This document shows, piece by piece, positions 10,401 through 18,029 of a stretch of 64,000 nucleotides of DNA. Source of the DNA: Bacteroidetes bacterium HLUCCA01 (GTDB lineage: Bacteria > Bacteroidota > Rhodothermia > Balneolales > HLUCCA01); assembly GCA_001314545.1 (NCBI GenBank), contig LIHN01000012.1:1-64000 (forward strand), in the 5' to 3' direction. A model generated the notes under the pieces. That model saw only the letters and a list, made by a program, of their open reading frames with translations. It was not told where the DNA came from and made no database searches. Positions within the stretch are counted from its first letter, which is position 1. Each line of letters begins with the position of its first letter. Position numbers and translations under genes: made by a program.

Positions 10401-10547
10401 AGCAAGGATGACTACGCCGGATCGGGTATGGGACTTCCCATCGCCAAAAAGATTATAACCAACCATCAGGGTCGCATCTGGGTCAACGCTGCCATGGGGC
10501 AAGGCAGCACCTTCCATTTCACCCTGCCGAAACCATTGCATGGCTGA
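7461..10547 (+). CDS. Multi-PAS/GAF sensor histidine kinase
   Basis: This 1028-residue soluble kinase starts at a GTG. Sensory domains follow in order: PAS (about 12-132), PAS (138-255), GAF (268-425), PAS (430-545), PAS (548-665) and PAS (672-782). A short coiled coil leads to a HisKA domain whose phospho-accepting His lies in ASHDLQEPLRMI. The HATPase_c domain (about 905-1025) shows the N box (LINNAIKYTH), G1 (DNGIGIAPEH), F box (FRRLHS) and G2 (GSGMGLPIAKKI). No membrane segment is visible, so it senses cytoplasmic cues or binds a cofactor. The ASHDLQEP type of HisKA is common in phytochrome-like and PAS-rich kinases. A receiver-PAS protein follows 174 bp downstream and is a likely partner. 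The ligands of the PAS and GAF domains are unknown. Confidence 0.93.
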   Translation: MKIKDPNTINYKRLFSQAERYANLGSWEVDFTTDEVTWSDQYYRVCGFQPREIRPSMEKTLAMVHPDDAVQVQTEYERARTAGKPFHVEFRLIRADGVMRHVLAEANIERNSDGAPARMVGIFMDIHDRKEVELKMEMQQQRYEALMKNGLDAAAIVQHDGGMTYLSPSCEGIFGWSDIDTLDVTLLDIVHPEDMESLTRTLQDTLVRPAEVIEIDPFRIRHKNGSWMYLEGKMENLLHLPAVEGIVFNFKDGNSRHVQQERRQVMEEITGFFSNPRATVNDALGATLSKLGESGKYKLREAWMVAPGRDFIELKVFGKEEPNASTFYRETSKFRQLKPNECVAGAVWNEGKRLLVNDITSGNRFVRKQVTDTLGVRRVCGIPIRHLDETIGVMVMGVDEETLIPNQEMDFMEDVGRTIGTEIRRRTAEDDLNDLFELAPDLVTLLDEENTLIRVNPASARILGYVQDDLRGLALSEMLHPDDLPAALKKLDKVRDKNVTIAFEARVLTRTGTVLWMDFNASVSAGTGHTFLMGRDITQRRQLEYLVEQASRLSSIGAWEIDVRRDEMTWSDVARDIFGVTPTFTPTLQGFISLVRRGVSRGKIKHVLEKALEAGQGWDAEVEIVTGTGQSKWVRIIGQVDLTDNEPVRVYGSIQDIHDRKIAEITASEVSEEKELILSSISDAFYALDEEWRFAYVNRRAEEIFGRSASFLNTKTIWDMPGHHNNPTLIPVMEYVQKHRVPRTAEYFDEKLEAWFDLSIYPYGKGVSVYFRDVTERRRVEAELHELTRKLEDRAREMALSNAELEQFAFVASHDLQEPLRMITGFIDRLEKRYGAMLDERGKRYIHFATDAAKRMREIILDLLEFSRIDREDEPVAEVDVNALLGELMTSNKRYLEDTGTFMEFGKMPVIIAQPEGIRRVFQCLINNAIKYTHKHTTEPRVSISWSETENNWQFTVKDNGIGIAPEHHEEIFVLFRRLHSKDDYAGSGMGLPIAKKIITNHQGRIWVNAAMGQGSTFHFTLPKPLHG

Positions 10548-10611
10548 GTGTACCGGTCACCAGGCCATATCGCAGCGAATCACTATGACAGATACCCCTG
10601 TTTACACACAC

Positions 10612-10673
10612 GTTAACCCGGGTTACGCACCGGGAAACACAGTTTACAAACCCGGAGTCGCACCGGGAAATAC
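10612..10673 (+). repeat. Imperfect direct repeat between kinase and receiver genes
   Basis: Two copies of about 30 bp share GTTxAC, an ACCCGG block, CGCACCGGGAAA and a terminal AC. They lie in the short gap between the kinase and the receiver gene. The function is unknown. Confidence 0.4.
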
Positions 10674-10721
10674 TGCGCTAAATCACGGATAAAACCACCC
10701 CGGAACGAACCACAAGACCGC

Positions 10722-11738
10722 ATGAGTCCGGACCGCAAACATTATGAAATTCTGGTAGTTGACGGCAACGCCGGCGATCTGCTGCTGCTCGAGGAGTACC
10801 TGGAGGAGGGATTCCGTTCGGCCACCATTTACAGCGCGTCATCCCGCGCCGAGGCCGAAGTCCTGCTCAGCGATCCGAACTTCACGCCGGATGTCGTTCT
10901 TGTAGACATTACCCTGAACGGTAACGAATATGAAGACTGGGTGAATCACATCATCCATTTGGCTGAACCGGCGCCTGTTATGCTTTTAACCGGATATACG
11001 CATGTACAGATATGTATATCCATGCTGGCGCAGGGTGCCAGCGACTACCTGGTCAAGGATGAGCTCGATGAAAAGATTATCGCAAAGAGCATCATTTTCA
11101 ATATGGAACGGAAATCGTTTGTTAACCGCATCCGCGACTCGGAGAAGCGGTATCGCGACCTGTTTCATCTGAGTCCGCAGCCCATGTGGGTGATCGATTA
11201 CAAGACCCTGCGATTCCTGGATGTCAACAAGGCGGCTGTGAACAATTATGGCTATTCACGCGCGGAATTCCTGAAAATGAGCGTACGTGACATCCGGCCT
11301 GATGATGACGCGCACTCCACCGACGAGGAGCTGCGCAGCGATTTTGATCCGGAAGATCATAACGTCCTGTTCAACACCCGACACCGGCGCAAGAACGGGG
11401 ATGTAATTTTCGTTGAAGTGAAAAGCTCCCGGCTCACAGAAGGTCCGGCAGAAGCCCGGCTCGTGCTGGCCAGTGATGTGACCGACCGCCATGCCTACAT
11501 CAGCGCCATTGAAAAGCAAAACCAGAAACTGCGCGACATCGCCTGGGTGCAGTCGCACGTGGTGCGTGCACCGCTGGCCCGACTGCTGGGCATCGTGCAG
11601 ATGATTGACGAGGAAGAGGAAGCCTCACCCCAGACCCGTAAGCTGCTTAAACTCATCCAAAGCTCGGCGCATGAACTGGATGGTGTTATTCACGATGTCG
11701 CCAAAAAAGCCGAGCTGATTAACCTGGGCAACGACTAA
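10722..11738 (+). CDS. Receiver-PAS protein with a HisKA-like end and no ATPase domain
   Basis: The 338 residues contain a response-regulator receiver domain (about 5-125; phospho-acceptor Asp in VVLVDITLNG, Thr in MLLTGYTH, Lys in YLVKDE), a PAS domain (about 138-258; FHLSPQPMWVIDY) and a C-terminal helical pair resembling HisKA (VQSHVVRAPLARLLG at about 272-286, then a second helix to the end). No HATPase_c domain follows. It may accept a phosphoryl group from the upstream kinase and pass it on through the conserved His, or it may only dimerise with another kinase. Bacteroidota proteins that stop at this point are familiar, so the short C-terminus need not be a truncation. Confidence 0.85.
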   Translation: MSPDRKHYEILVVDGNAGDLLLLEEYLEEGFRSATIYSASSRAEAEVLLSDPNFTPDVVLVDITLNGNEYEDWVNHIIHLAEPAPVMLLTGYTHVQICISMLAQGASDYLVKDELDEKIIAKSIIFNMERKSFVNRIRDSEKRYRDLFHLSPQPMWVIDYKTLRFLDVNKAAVNNYGYSRAEFLKMSVRDIRPDDDAHSTDEELRSDFDPEDHNVLFNTRHRRKNGDVIFVEVKSSRLTEGPAEARLVLASDVTDRHAYISAIEKQNQKLRDIAWVQSHVVRAPLARLLGIVQMIDEEEEASPQTRKLLKLIQSSAHELDGVIHDVAKKAELINLGND

Positions 11739-11908
11739 ACCGCGAGGGGTCCGCCGGTTCCCGCCGCTACAACCCGACGACGCATGCCGGTTTCCGCCGC
11801 AACACCCTGACTATGCCCGCCCGCCGTTCATCCCCATGCAACGGTCAATCGTGGCGACTACCTCGACCACTGCTGAACCTGCGCCGCAATCATGCGTTCA
11901 CCATCGCC

Positions 11909-11936
11909 AAAAAGCCGGCAGACCAGGGTCTGCCGG
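11909..11936 (-). terminator. Rho-independent terminator of the sulfur/anion operon
   Basis: On the minus strand a 9-bp perfect stem (CCGGCAGAC with GTCTGCCGG, 4-nt loop) is followed directly by C and TTTTT. It lies just after the carbonic anhydrase stop codon and so closes the minus-strand operon. Confidence 0.85.
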
Positions 11937-11941
11937 ACAAC

Positions 11942-12532
11942 CTAGGCCTCAATCAGATGCTTAAGCTCGCCGGACCCGGTATCATACACCAGTCCGTGAA
12001 TGGCAATCACCTGTCCGGCCTCGCGGGCCCGCCGCACGATGGTGGTATGCACAATATTCTGCACCTGCTCCACCACATTCAGCTCCACCAACCGGTTTTC
12101 GCGCTGCTCAGCATCCGAAATAGCCAGAAGCTCCGACTGATGATGCCGGCGGATATCGCGGATATGCTGAATCCAGTGATCCACCAGATCCGGTGCAGGC
12201 GTATCGGAACAGGCCGCTTTCACACCGCCGCAGTTATAATGCCCGGCCACCACAATATGCGGCACCTTCAACACCTGAACGGAATACTCCAGCACGGCCA
12301 GAAAGCTGATGTCTGAATGCACCGCCTGATTGGCGATGTTCCGGTGGATGAACAGCACACCCGGCTCCGAGCCGGTAATCACACTGGGCGGAACCCTGCT
12401 GTCGCTGCATCCGATCCACAAAATGGAGGGATGCTGCTCATGGGCCATACGATCGAAATACTGGGGATCCTGAACCTTGGCCCGCTTGGCCCAGGCCCGG
12501 TTGTAGTCCAGCAAATGCTCAATACCTTCCAT
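11942..12532 (-). CDS. Beta-class carbonic anhydrase
   Basis: This 196-residue enzyme interconverts CO2 and bicarbonate. The beta-class signature is complete: zinc ligands Cys42, His98 and Cys101 (GCSDSR, and AGHYNCGG) and the catalytic dyad Asp44/Arg46. Length fits the family. It is the last gene of the minus-strand group, 8 bp after the rhodanese gene and immediately before a strong terminator. A SulP permease gene lies two genes upstream; since some SulP proteins carry bicarbonate and are sometimes paired or fused with carbonic anhydrase, the two may cooperate in inorganic-carbon uptake or pH control. That link is inference. Confidence 0.95.
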   Translation of the reverse strand: MEGIEHLLDYNRAWAKRAKVQDPQYFDRMAHEQHPSILWIGCSDSRVPPSVITGSEPGVLFIHRNIANQAVHSDISFLAVLEYSVQVLKVPHIVVAGHYNCGGVKAACSDTPAPDLVDHWIQHIRDIRRHHQSELLAISDAEQRENRLVELNVVEQVQNIVHTTIVRRAREAGQVIAIHGLVYDTGSGELKHLIEA

Positions 12533-12540
12533 GGCGGTGG

Positions 12541-13002
12541 TCAGAAACTGGTTTTGGTTTCCAGACCGGCCGCGGCAAGATCGCCGAATCCACCGATATT
12601 ATACACTTTCTCGAATCCGGACTGGCGCATCATGGAGGCCGCCTGACCACTGCGGTTACCGGTACGGCAGTACAGATAATAGGTGGCCGACTTGTCCATA
12701 TCCGAAATGGCACGCTGAAACTCACCGGTCATAATGTCCAGCTGCTTGTCGGTAATAGACAGGTGACCGGCATCATACTCGCCGCGGGTGCGCACATCGA
12801 TGACAAGACCGGGCTGGTCCTGAATCATGGTTTGAAATTCTTCGGGGCTTACATCGTTAGTTGAAAACATAGATTTTAAAAATGAGAACATAATTATGGT
12901 TATGATAGCGTAAAAGATAGGGGTTTTTAGTCGGGATGAACGCTTCAGATTCACTCCGGAGTGCGCATCCGCCTTGTCAATAGGCTCAGCCATCGGATTC
13001 AT
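12541..13002 (-). CDS. Single-domain rhodanese-like sulfurtransferase
   Basis: The frame encodes 153 residues with one rhodanese domain at about 50-150. The catalytic Cys lies in the loop YCRTGNRSG, the six-residue loop type seen in thiosulfate or persulfide sulfurtransferases. Residues 26-46 form a hydrophobic stretch that could anchor the protein. Alternatively the true start may be Met38 (12891) or Met45 (12870), which would give the usual cytosolic one-domain form; no Shine-Dalgarno sequence helps. It sits between SulP and carbonic anhydrase genes in the sulfur module and probably handles sulfane sulfur made by the MBL-rhodanese enzyme. Confidence 0.85.
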   Translation of the reverse strand: MNPMAEPIDKADAHSGVNLKRSSRLKTPIFYAIITIIMFSFLKSMFSTNDVSPEEFQTMIQDQPGLVIDVRTRGEYDAGHLSITDKQLDIMTGEFQRAISDMDKSATYYLYCRTGNRSGQAASMMRQSGFEKVYNIGGFGDLAAAGLETKTSF

Positions 13003-13068
13003 CGGTTTTAGCCGGACCGCACCGGTTCTGATTTCCGTTCCGTTTCACAGACCTCCCTCCTGTCGGTT

Positions 13069-14814
13069 TCAGTAGGCCTGAAGCGGCGAAAATTCCGCCT
13101 GCCCGGGCTGTCGGTCACGCTGTTCCCAATGACGAAGCGCATCAGCCGCATCAAAGTAGAACTTGTCCTCGCCCAGCAGACGGGTAATCCCGCCCCGGTG
13201 CAAGGCATCACGTACCGGACCGGTCGCTCCGCTGACTACCAGGTCGATGCCGGCCTTGTCCAGCTCCCCGACCAGCTTCTCGAGCATCTGCACACCGGTG
13301 GAATCGATGCCGGTCATGGACGCGGCCACCAGCACGACCCGGCGGACCGAACCGCCTCGACGGGCAAGCAGTCGCTCCAGCTCTTCTTTAAACAGTCCGG
13401 CATTGGCAAAGTACAGGGGCGCATCAAACCGGTACACCAGCAGCTCAGGATGCACGCGGGCTTCAGGATACCGGTTCAGATTCCGGAACTTACCCGAATC
13501 ACCCAGCTCACCGAGCTCGGCCGTGTGCGGACGGGTACTCTGATAGATGACCATCACCAGTGACATGACCACCCCCACGGCAATCCCCTCCTTGATACCA
13601 ATGAACAAGGTAGCCGCAAAGGTCACCATCAGCATGATGAAATCCCGCTTGTCGGTATGCCACAGATGCGTCATCTCCCCGATGTTGATCAGTCCGAAGA
13701 CCGCCACCACAATGATCCCGGCCAGCACGGCCATCGGCAGGTAGTAAAACAACGGGGTAAGAAACAGCAGGGTAAACCCGATCAGGGCCACACTGATCAG
13801 CGAAGCTACCGGGGTTTTGGCTCCGGCCTGGTCGTTGACCGCCGTACGGGAAAATCCGCCGGTGGTGGGAAAGGCCTGAAAAAAGGACCCGCCAATGTTG
13901 GCCATCCCCAGACCGACCAGCTCCCGGTTCGCATCTACCGTGTAACCGCGCCGCGAGGCGATGGTTTTGGCCACGGCGATGGATTCCATGTAGCTGACCA
14001 GGGCAATGACCATAATCAGCGGCAGGAGCAGCTGCAGGTCAGCAACGCTGAGAAAACTGGTGTCGAAGGTTGGGAACCCGCGGGGGATGTCGCCCACAAT
14101 GGCCAGCCCGGCCGACTCCAGGTCAAGGCCAAAAACCAACAGGATACTCAGTCCCACTACCACCAGTGCCGAGGGGAAGGTTTTTTTCCAGGCACGAAGT
14201 CCGAGTATAATGGCTACCGTACCTAACCCGATGGCGGCCGTCAGCGGATCCATGGTGGTTATATTCCGACCCGCCTCCATCGCCGTATCCAGAAATTTGG
14301 AGGTCCGGGGCATGTCCAGCCCGAAAAGCGATTTCACCTGAGAGGATGCAATAACCAGCGCAGCCGCCGAGGTAAACCCGCTCAAAACGGGGTGTGAAAG
14401 GAAATTCACCACAAATCCCATGCGGAATATGCCCATCAGAAACTGAACCAGTCCTACGCCCAGGGCCGCCACAATGGCCAGCTGAATAAAGCGCTCACTG
14501 CCCGGCTCGGCATATTGCCCCACCCCGGCCAGTACCAGCAACGATACCATCGCAACCGGACCCACTGCCAGCTGACGGGAGGTTCCCAGCAGGGCATACA
14601 GGATAATCGGGATCAGCGAGGCGTACAGCCCGTACACCGGCGGCAGTCCCGCCAGCACCGAATAGGCCATCCCCTGGGGGATGAGCATAATGGCTACCGT
14701 TACCCCGGCGCTCAGGTCCCCGCGCAGATTGTCTTTGTTGTAGGTTGTCAACGTCTGCACTACGGGGAAAACCGTCGACAACACCTGTGTAATTTTCATA
14801 ACCGGAACTCCCAT
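13069..14814 (-). CDS. SulP-family anion permease with STAS domain
   Basis: The 581-residue inner-membrane protein has a Sulfate_transp domain (about 25-420, some 12-14 helices; GVTVAIMLIPQGMAYSVLAG near the start) and a cytoplasmic STAS domain (about 445-560; DSTGVQMLEKLV). SulP proteins move sulfate, bicarbonate or other anions, often with Na+ or H+. The neighbours leave two readings: sulfate export or import beside persulfide-oxidising enzymes, or bicarbonate uptake beside carbonic anhydrase. It starts 110 bp after the MBL gene, with a hairpin between them that may reduce read-through. Frame, length and domain order look intact. Confidence 0.92.
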   Translation of the reverse strand: MGVPVMKITQVLSTVFPVVQTLTTYNKDNLRGDLSAGVTVAIMLIPQGMAYSVLAGLPPVYGLYASLIPIILYALLGTSRQLAVGPVAMVSLLVLAGVGQYAEPGSERFIQLAIVAALGVGLVQFLMGIFRMGFVVNFLSHPVLSGFTSAAALVIASSQVKSLFGLDMPRTSKFLDTAMEAGRNITTMDPLTAAIGLGTVAIILGLRAWKKTFPSALVVVGLSILLVFGLDLESAGLAIVGDIPRGFPTFDTSFLSVADLQLLLPLIMVIALVSYMESIAVAKTIASRRGYTVDANRELVGLGMANIGGSFFQAFPTTGGFSRTAVNDQAGAKTPVASLISVALIGFTLLFLTPLFYYLPMAVLAGIIVVAVFGLINIGEMTHLWHTDKRDFIMLMVTFAATLFIGIKEGIAVGVVMSLVMVIYQSTRPHTAELGELGDSGKFRNLNRYPEARVHPELLVYRFDAPLYFANAGLFKEELERLLARRGGSVRRVVLVAASMTGIDSTGVQMLEKLVGELDKAGIDLVVSGATGPVRDALHRGGITRLLGEDKFYFDAADALRHWEQRDRQPGQAEFSPLQAY

Positions 14815-14878
14815 CCAATAGGGCCGATGCTGCTGCGCAGCGTCAATGCTTTTGAAGTTTTTATAGGCTTAAAACGAG

Positions 14879-14905
14879 ACCGGCGACCTGTTCAGGGTCG
14901 CCGGT
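14879..14905 (-). terminator. Hairpin between MBL-rhodanese and SulP genes
   Basis: A perfect 10-bp stem (ACCGGCGACC with GGTCGCCGGT) encloses a 7-nt loop just after the MBL gene. On the minus strand it is followed by CTCGTTTTA, a weak T-run, so it may be an attenuating terminator or an RNA-stabilising 3' hairpin. Confidence 0.6.
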
Positions 14906-14924
14906 TGCTCAATCTTGGCTCGTG

Positions 14925-16328
14925 TCAGACCGTTGCAGCGGCTGAGTAATTAGTGAACTCATCGTCCACCAGCACCACGTCATACCCTTCGCGTTTCAGG
15001 AAGGCTGCGGCTACCGCAGAGCGACCGCCTGCCTGACAGTGTACCACCAGTTTTTTTCCGGTTGGCACTTCGCCGAGGCGGGGAAGCATACGGGTATGGG
15101 CGATGTTGATCGCACCGTCGATGCTGCCTTCTTCCTGAGCTTCGGAAAGCTTACGCACGTCGATGACGGCTACATCCGGCTGACCGATCAGCTCGGCAGA
15201 TCCGGCAAAGTCACGTACTTCCAGGGTCTCCAGCTTGCCATAGGCCTGCAGATCTTCCGGGGTGATGAAACCGGTCACATGATCCAGACCGATGCGGTAC
15301 AGGTCGATGACGGCTTCGTCTACACGATCCTCTTCCACCACCAGCACAATGTTTTGCTCTTCGGTGATGTAGGAACCGGCTACCGTGTTGAACGATTTGT
15401 TCAGCGGAGACAGCAGGGAGCCTTTCAGGTGACCTTCAGCATAGAAATTACGCTCACGGGTATCCAGCACCACGGTGTTGCTGTCGGCCAGGATGCCGTC
15501 AATGTCGGCAACGCTCTTGCGTACCGGTTTGGCGGGCTCGGCAACGGCCGGACCGATTTTATTATCGCGTTTCATGCGGGCGAAGTACAGCGGGGGCTCA
15601 GGCTGGCCTTCCAGAATGAACTTGACGAAGTTGTCTTCGCTGGTGGCCGACTTGATCGACTTGTTGAAACGAAGCTCGTATCCAACGGTGGTTTCAGGAA
15701 CGGCGCCCAGGGCTTTGCCACAGGCACTGCCGGATCCGTGACCAGGCCAGATTTGCAGATACTCAGGCATTTGCTTGAATTTCTCAACGGTTCCGAACAG
15801 GGTTCGCGCGGAAGGTTCCATCATGCCGGCTACGTTGGCGGCCGACTCCAGCAGGTCGGGTCGACCTACATCGCCTACGAATACAAAGTCACCGGTGGCA
15901 ATACCCATGGGCTCATCGCCGGCGGCACCATCGGTAATCAGGTAGCTGAGGTGCTCGGGTGTGTGACCCGGTGTATGCCATGCTTTGATGCGGATATTAC
16001 CGAGGTTGAACACATCACCGTCTTTGAGCAGCTGATAGTCGTACTTATCGCTGTTGATCAGCCACTCATACTTCCAGTCTTTATCGCCCTCGTCAGAAGC
16101 GTAGACTTTCACGCCGCGCTCGGCAAATTCACGCATACCGGAGATATAATCGGCATGGATGTGGGTATCGGCAGCAGCGATGATTTTGAGGTTCTCTTTG
16201 GCGGCTACTTCATAGTACTGATCGATGTCGCGCATCGGATCAATCACCACGGCGGTGCCTTCTTTCTGGCAGCCTACCATGTATGCGTACTGTGCGAGTC
16301 GGGGATCAAAGAATTGCTTGAAAAACAT
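14925..16328 (-). CDS. MBL-fold persulfide dioxygenase-like protein with two rhodanese domains
   Basis: The 467-residue protein has an N-terminal metallo-beta-lactamase domain (about 1-250) with THIHADYISG (metal ligands His55, His57), HTPGHTPEH, GDVGRPDL and WPGHGSGS, the pattern of ETHE1/CstB-type persulfide dioxygenases. Two rhodanese domains follow. The first (about 265-360) lacks a Cys in its active loop; the second (about 370-465) keeps it (HCQAGGRSA). CstB-like enzymes oxidise persulfides to sulfite and thiosulfate during sulfide detoxification. The neighbouring YeeE/YedE pair and rhodanese support a role in sulfane sulfur handling. The Tyr replacing the second His of the HxHxDH motif is common in this subgroup, so activity is not excluded. 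Confidence 0.9.
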   Translation of the reverse strand: MFFKQFFDPRLAQYAYMVGCQKEGTAVVIDPMRDIDQYYEVAAKENLKIIAAADTHIHADYISGMREFAERGVKVYASDEGDKDWKYEWLINSDKYDYQLLKDGDVFNLGNIRIKAWHTPGHTPEHLSYLITDGAAGDEPMGIATGDFVFVGDVGRPDLLESAANVAGMMEPSARTLFGTVEKFKQMPEYLQIWPGHGSGSACGKALGAVPETTVGYELRFNKSIKSATSEDNFVKFILEGQPEPPLYFARMKRDNKIGPAVAEPAKPVRKSVADIDGILADSNTVVLDTRERNFYAEGHLKGSLLSPLNKSFNTVAGSYITEEQNIVLVVEEDRVDEAVIDLYRIGLDHVTGFITPEDLQAYGKLETLEVRDFAGSAELIGQPDVAVIDVRKLSEAQEEGSIDGAINIAHTRMLPRLGEVPTGKKLVVHCQAGGRSAVAAAFLKREGYDVVLVDDEFTNYSAAATV

Positions 16329-16542
16329 AGTGTTATTCCTTTTTTGTTGATTGTATTGATTTAAACTAAAAGTGGTTGCGGGGATGTTGCCCGTTTAAGG
16401 TCCGGGCTCCGGCCCTCGTGCCGATGGCAAAGCCGGATGGGGTCTGTGATCTGGCTTCGGCAGGGTGCTGAGGGAGGCCTGCTGTGGTGCGGGAACCCGT
16501 CCCGGTACAGCGACTGAAGCCGTCAGCGACCGGGCTGCATCA

Positions 16543-16968
16543 TCAGTGCGGCAGCTTGTCTTTGAGCGCTGCGTAAGCCCAGGTTCCGGCCATACCGGCA
16601 AGAATGGGCACAATCATAATGGTCAGTCCTGAACCGAGCAGGACAAACATCGGACCCGGACATGCGCCCAGAAGTGCCCAGCCCAGTCCGAAGAAGGTTC
16701 CGCCAATAATATAGCGTTTCATCTGGGTAGAATCCTTCGGCGAAATCTTGATGGGGTTGCCATCCTTGTCTTTGACATTCAGTCGCTTGATCACCTGCAG
16801 GGAAATCATCCCGACCACAATGGCTCCGCCGATGACGCCGAACATGTGGAAGGATTCAAAGCGGAACATTTCCTGGATACGGAACCAGGATACTACCTCG
16901 GCCTTCATCAGAACAAATCCGAAGAGGGTTCCGGCCAATAAGTAGAGTATAAAATCTTTTGCTTTCAT
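16543..16968 (-). CDS. YeeE/YedE-type sulfur transporter, second half (DUF6691-like)
   Basis: The 141-residue membrane protein has four predicted helices and the conserved Cys motif LGACPGPMFVLLGSG. This is the short half of the split YeeE/YedE (TsuA-like) system that brings thiosulfate or related sulfur species across the inner membrane by relay between cysteines. It starts 192 bp after the end of the first half, the order usual for the split form. MBL-rhodanese fusions are frequent neighbours of this pair. The exact substrate here is not known. Confidence 0.88.
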   Translation of the reverse strand: MKAKDFILYLLAGTLFGFVLMKAEVVSWFRIQEMFRFESFHMFGVIGGAIVVGMISLQVIKRLNVKDKDGNPIKISPKDSTQMKRYIIGGTFFGLGWALLGACPGPMFVLLGSGLTIMIVPILAGMAGTWAYAALKDKLPH

Positions 16969-17160
16969 GGTAATTCGTTAAACCGTTATCTGTATAAAAT
17001 GTTGTTTTTTCTTGGATCTGTCGAGGGGGATCGCACACCGGCAATCGCGTCGTTACAGCAGGCAGCCGTAGGCTATCGGGATGCAGCTGTGATACTGCGG
17101 GTCGATAGCCGGGACTGACGGAGGCAGGCACGATGACGGCATCCATCCCGCCGTAGCCGA

Positions 17161-17724
17161 TCAGCTCAGGATTATCGGGTAGATCAGGTGTGCCATGATG
17201 AGTCCGCCGATAAAGAAACCGATGACGGCCACCAGAGATCCGATCTGCAGGTCAGAAAGACCCGAAATAGCATGACCCGAGGTACAGCCTCCGGCGTAAC
17301 GGGCACCGAAACCAACGAAGAATCCGCCTACAATCAGCACCAGCAGTCCGACCGGCGTGCCCAGAGCGCTCCAGGTGAAGATATCCGTCGGCACAAAGCC
17401 GCTGAAATCCTGAATACCCATATTGCTGAGCGCTTCAACAGTTACAGGATTCAATGCAATGGGGTTGGGATTGGCAAATACATACCCGCCGAGGAACCCG
17501 CCAAGTACGGCTCCTACCAGAAAAATAATATTCCAGGCACCATCTTTTCGCCAGTTATAGTTAAAGAACTCGTTCTTGCTCACACCGCAAGCCGACACGA
17601 AATGCCGGAAGTTGGATGAAAATCCGAACATCTTGCCGCCAATGAGCAAAACGATAGGAACAGTGAGTCCGATAACAGGTCCGGCAATGTACCAGGGCCA
17701 GGGTTGGGTTAATAATTCAAACAT
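17161..17724 (-). CDS. YeeE/YedE-type sulfur transporter, first half
   Basis: The 187-residue membrane protein begins MFELLTQPWPWYIAGP. A longer open frame begins at 17820, but the preferred ATG at 17724 matches where family homology begins, and the extra 32 residues would run into the operator-like repeats. The Cys motif YAGGCTSGHAISG is the hallmark of thiosulfate-transporting YeeE/YedE proteins. It leads the minus-strand sulfur module and is divergent from a GntR-type regulator gene 305 bp away, which suggests direct control by that regulator. It probably acts with the downstream small half as one transporter. Confidence 0.9.
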   Translation of the reverse strand: MFELLTQPWPWYIAGPVIGLTVPIVLLIGGKMFGFSSNFRHFVSACGVSKNEFFNYNWRKDGAWNIIFLVGAVLGGFLGGYVFANPNPIALNPVTVEALSNMGIQDFSGFVPTDIFTWSALGTPVGLLVLIVGGFFVGFGARYAGGCTSGHAISGLSDLQIGSLVAVIGFFIGGLIMAHLIYPIILS

Positions 17725-17810
17725 AGAAATAGTTACTGTCGTTATGTGTTCGTGTTCTGTTTTTGACCGTCTCAAGTAATTAACTGAGACAAATATACAG
17801 GCAATGTGAT

Positions 17811-17828
17811 TACTTGTCAATACAAGTA
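17811..17828. promoter_or_regulatory. Putative GntR operator: palindrome upstream of sulfur module
   Basis: TACTTGT-CAAT-ACAAGTA is a perfect inverted repeat with 7-bp arms, about 87 bp upstream of the transporter start. The half-site reappears at 17843 and 17957-17985 in the same divergent region. Confidence 0.55.
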
Positions 17829-17842
17829 TTGATATTTTTTCA

Positions 17843-17849
17843 CTTGTAT
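17843..17849. promoter_or_regulatory. Extra CTTGTAT half-site
   Basis: A single CTTGTAT lies 14 bp beyond the first palindrome, and a one-mismatch form (CTTGTGT) occurs at 17941. Recurrence of the same heptamer suggests cooperative binding by one regulator. Confidence 0.4.
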
Positions 17850-17956
17850 TGTATATTTAGCTCGTAACCAAACAAAAAACAAGGTATAAACGCGGAAAAA
17901 GACAGAATATTGGCCCTGTTGACGACGTCTTGAGCCAGGCCTTGTGTCTTTTCCCG

Positions 17957-17985
17957 CTTGTATACCCCGGCTTATACCATACAAG
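17957..17985. promoter_or_regulatory. Putative GntR operator near the regulator gene start
   Basis: CTTGTAT and its exact inverse ATACAAG are separated by 15 bp, about 45-70 bp before the regulator start codon. It shares its half-site with the palindrome on the transporter side, which suggests autoregulation. Confidence 0.5.
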
Positions 17986-18029
17986 TCGGCCTGCATCCTA
18001 CAGGTATACCCTATAAATACACTTCGCTT

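Noticed and set aside
15039-16364. 441-residue plus-strand frame opposite the MBL-rhodanese gene
   Set aside because: The minus strand has intact catalytic motifs; the plus-strand translation has no recognisable domain.
17958-18029. Longer start for the GntR regulator
   Set aside because: It lies within the inverted CTTGTAT pair and adds residues not seen in the family; ATG 18030 fits the domain start.
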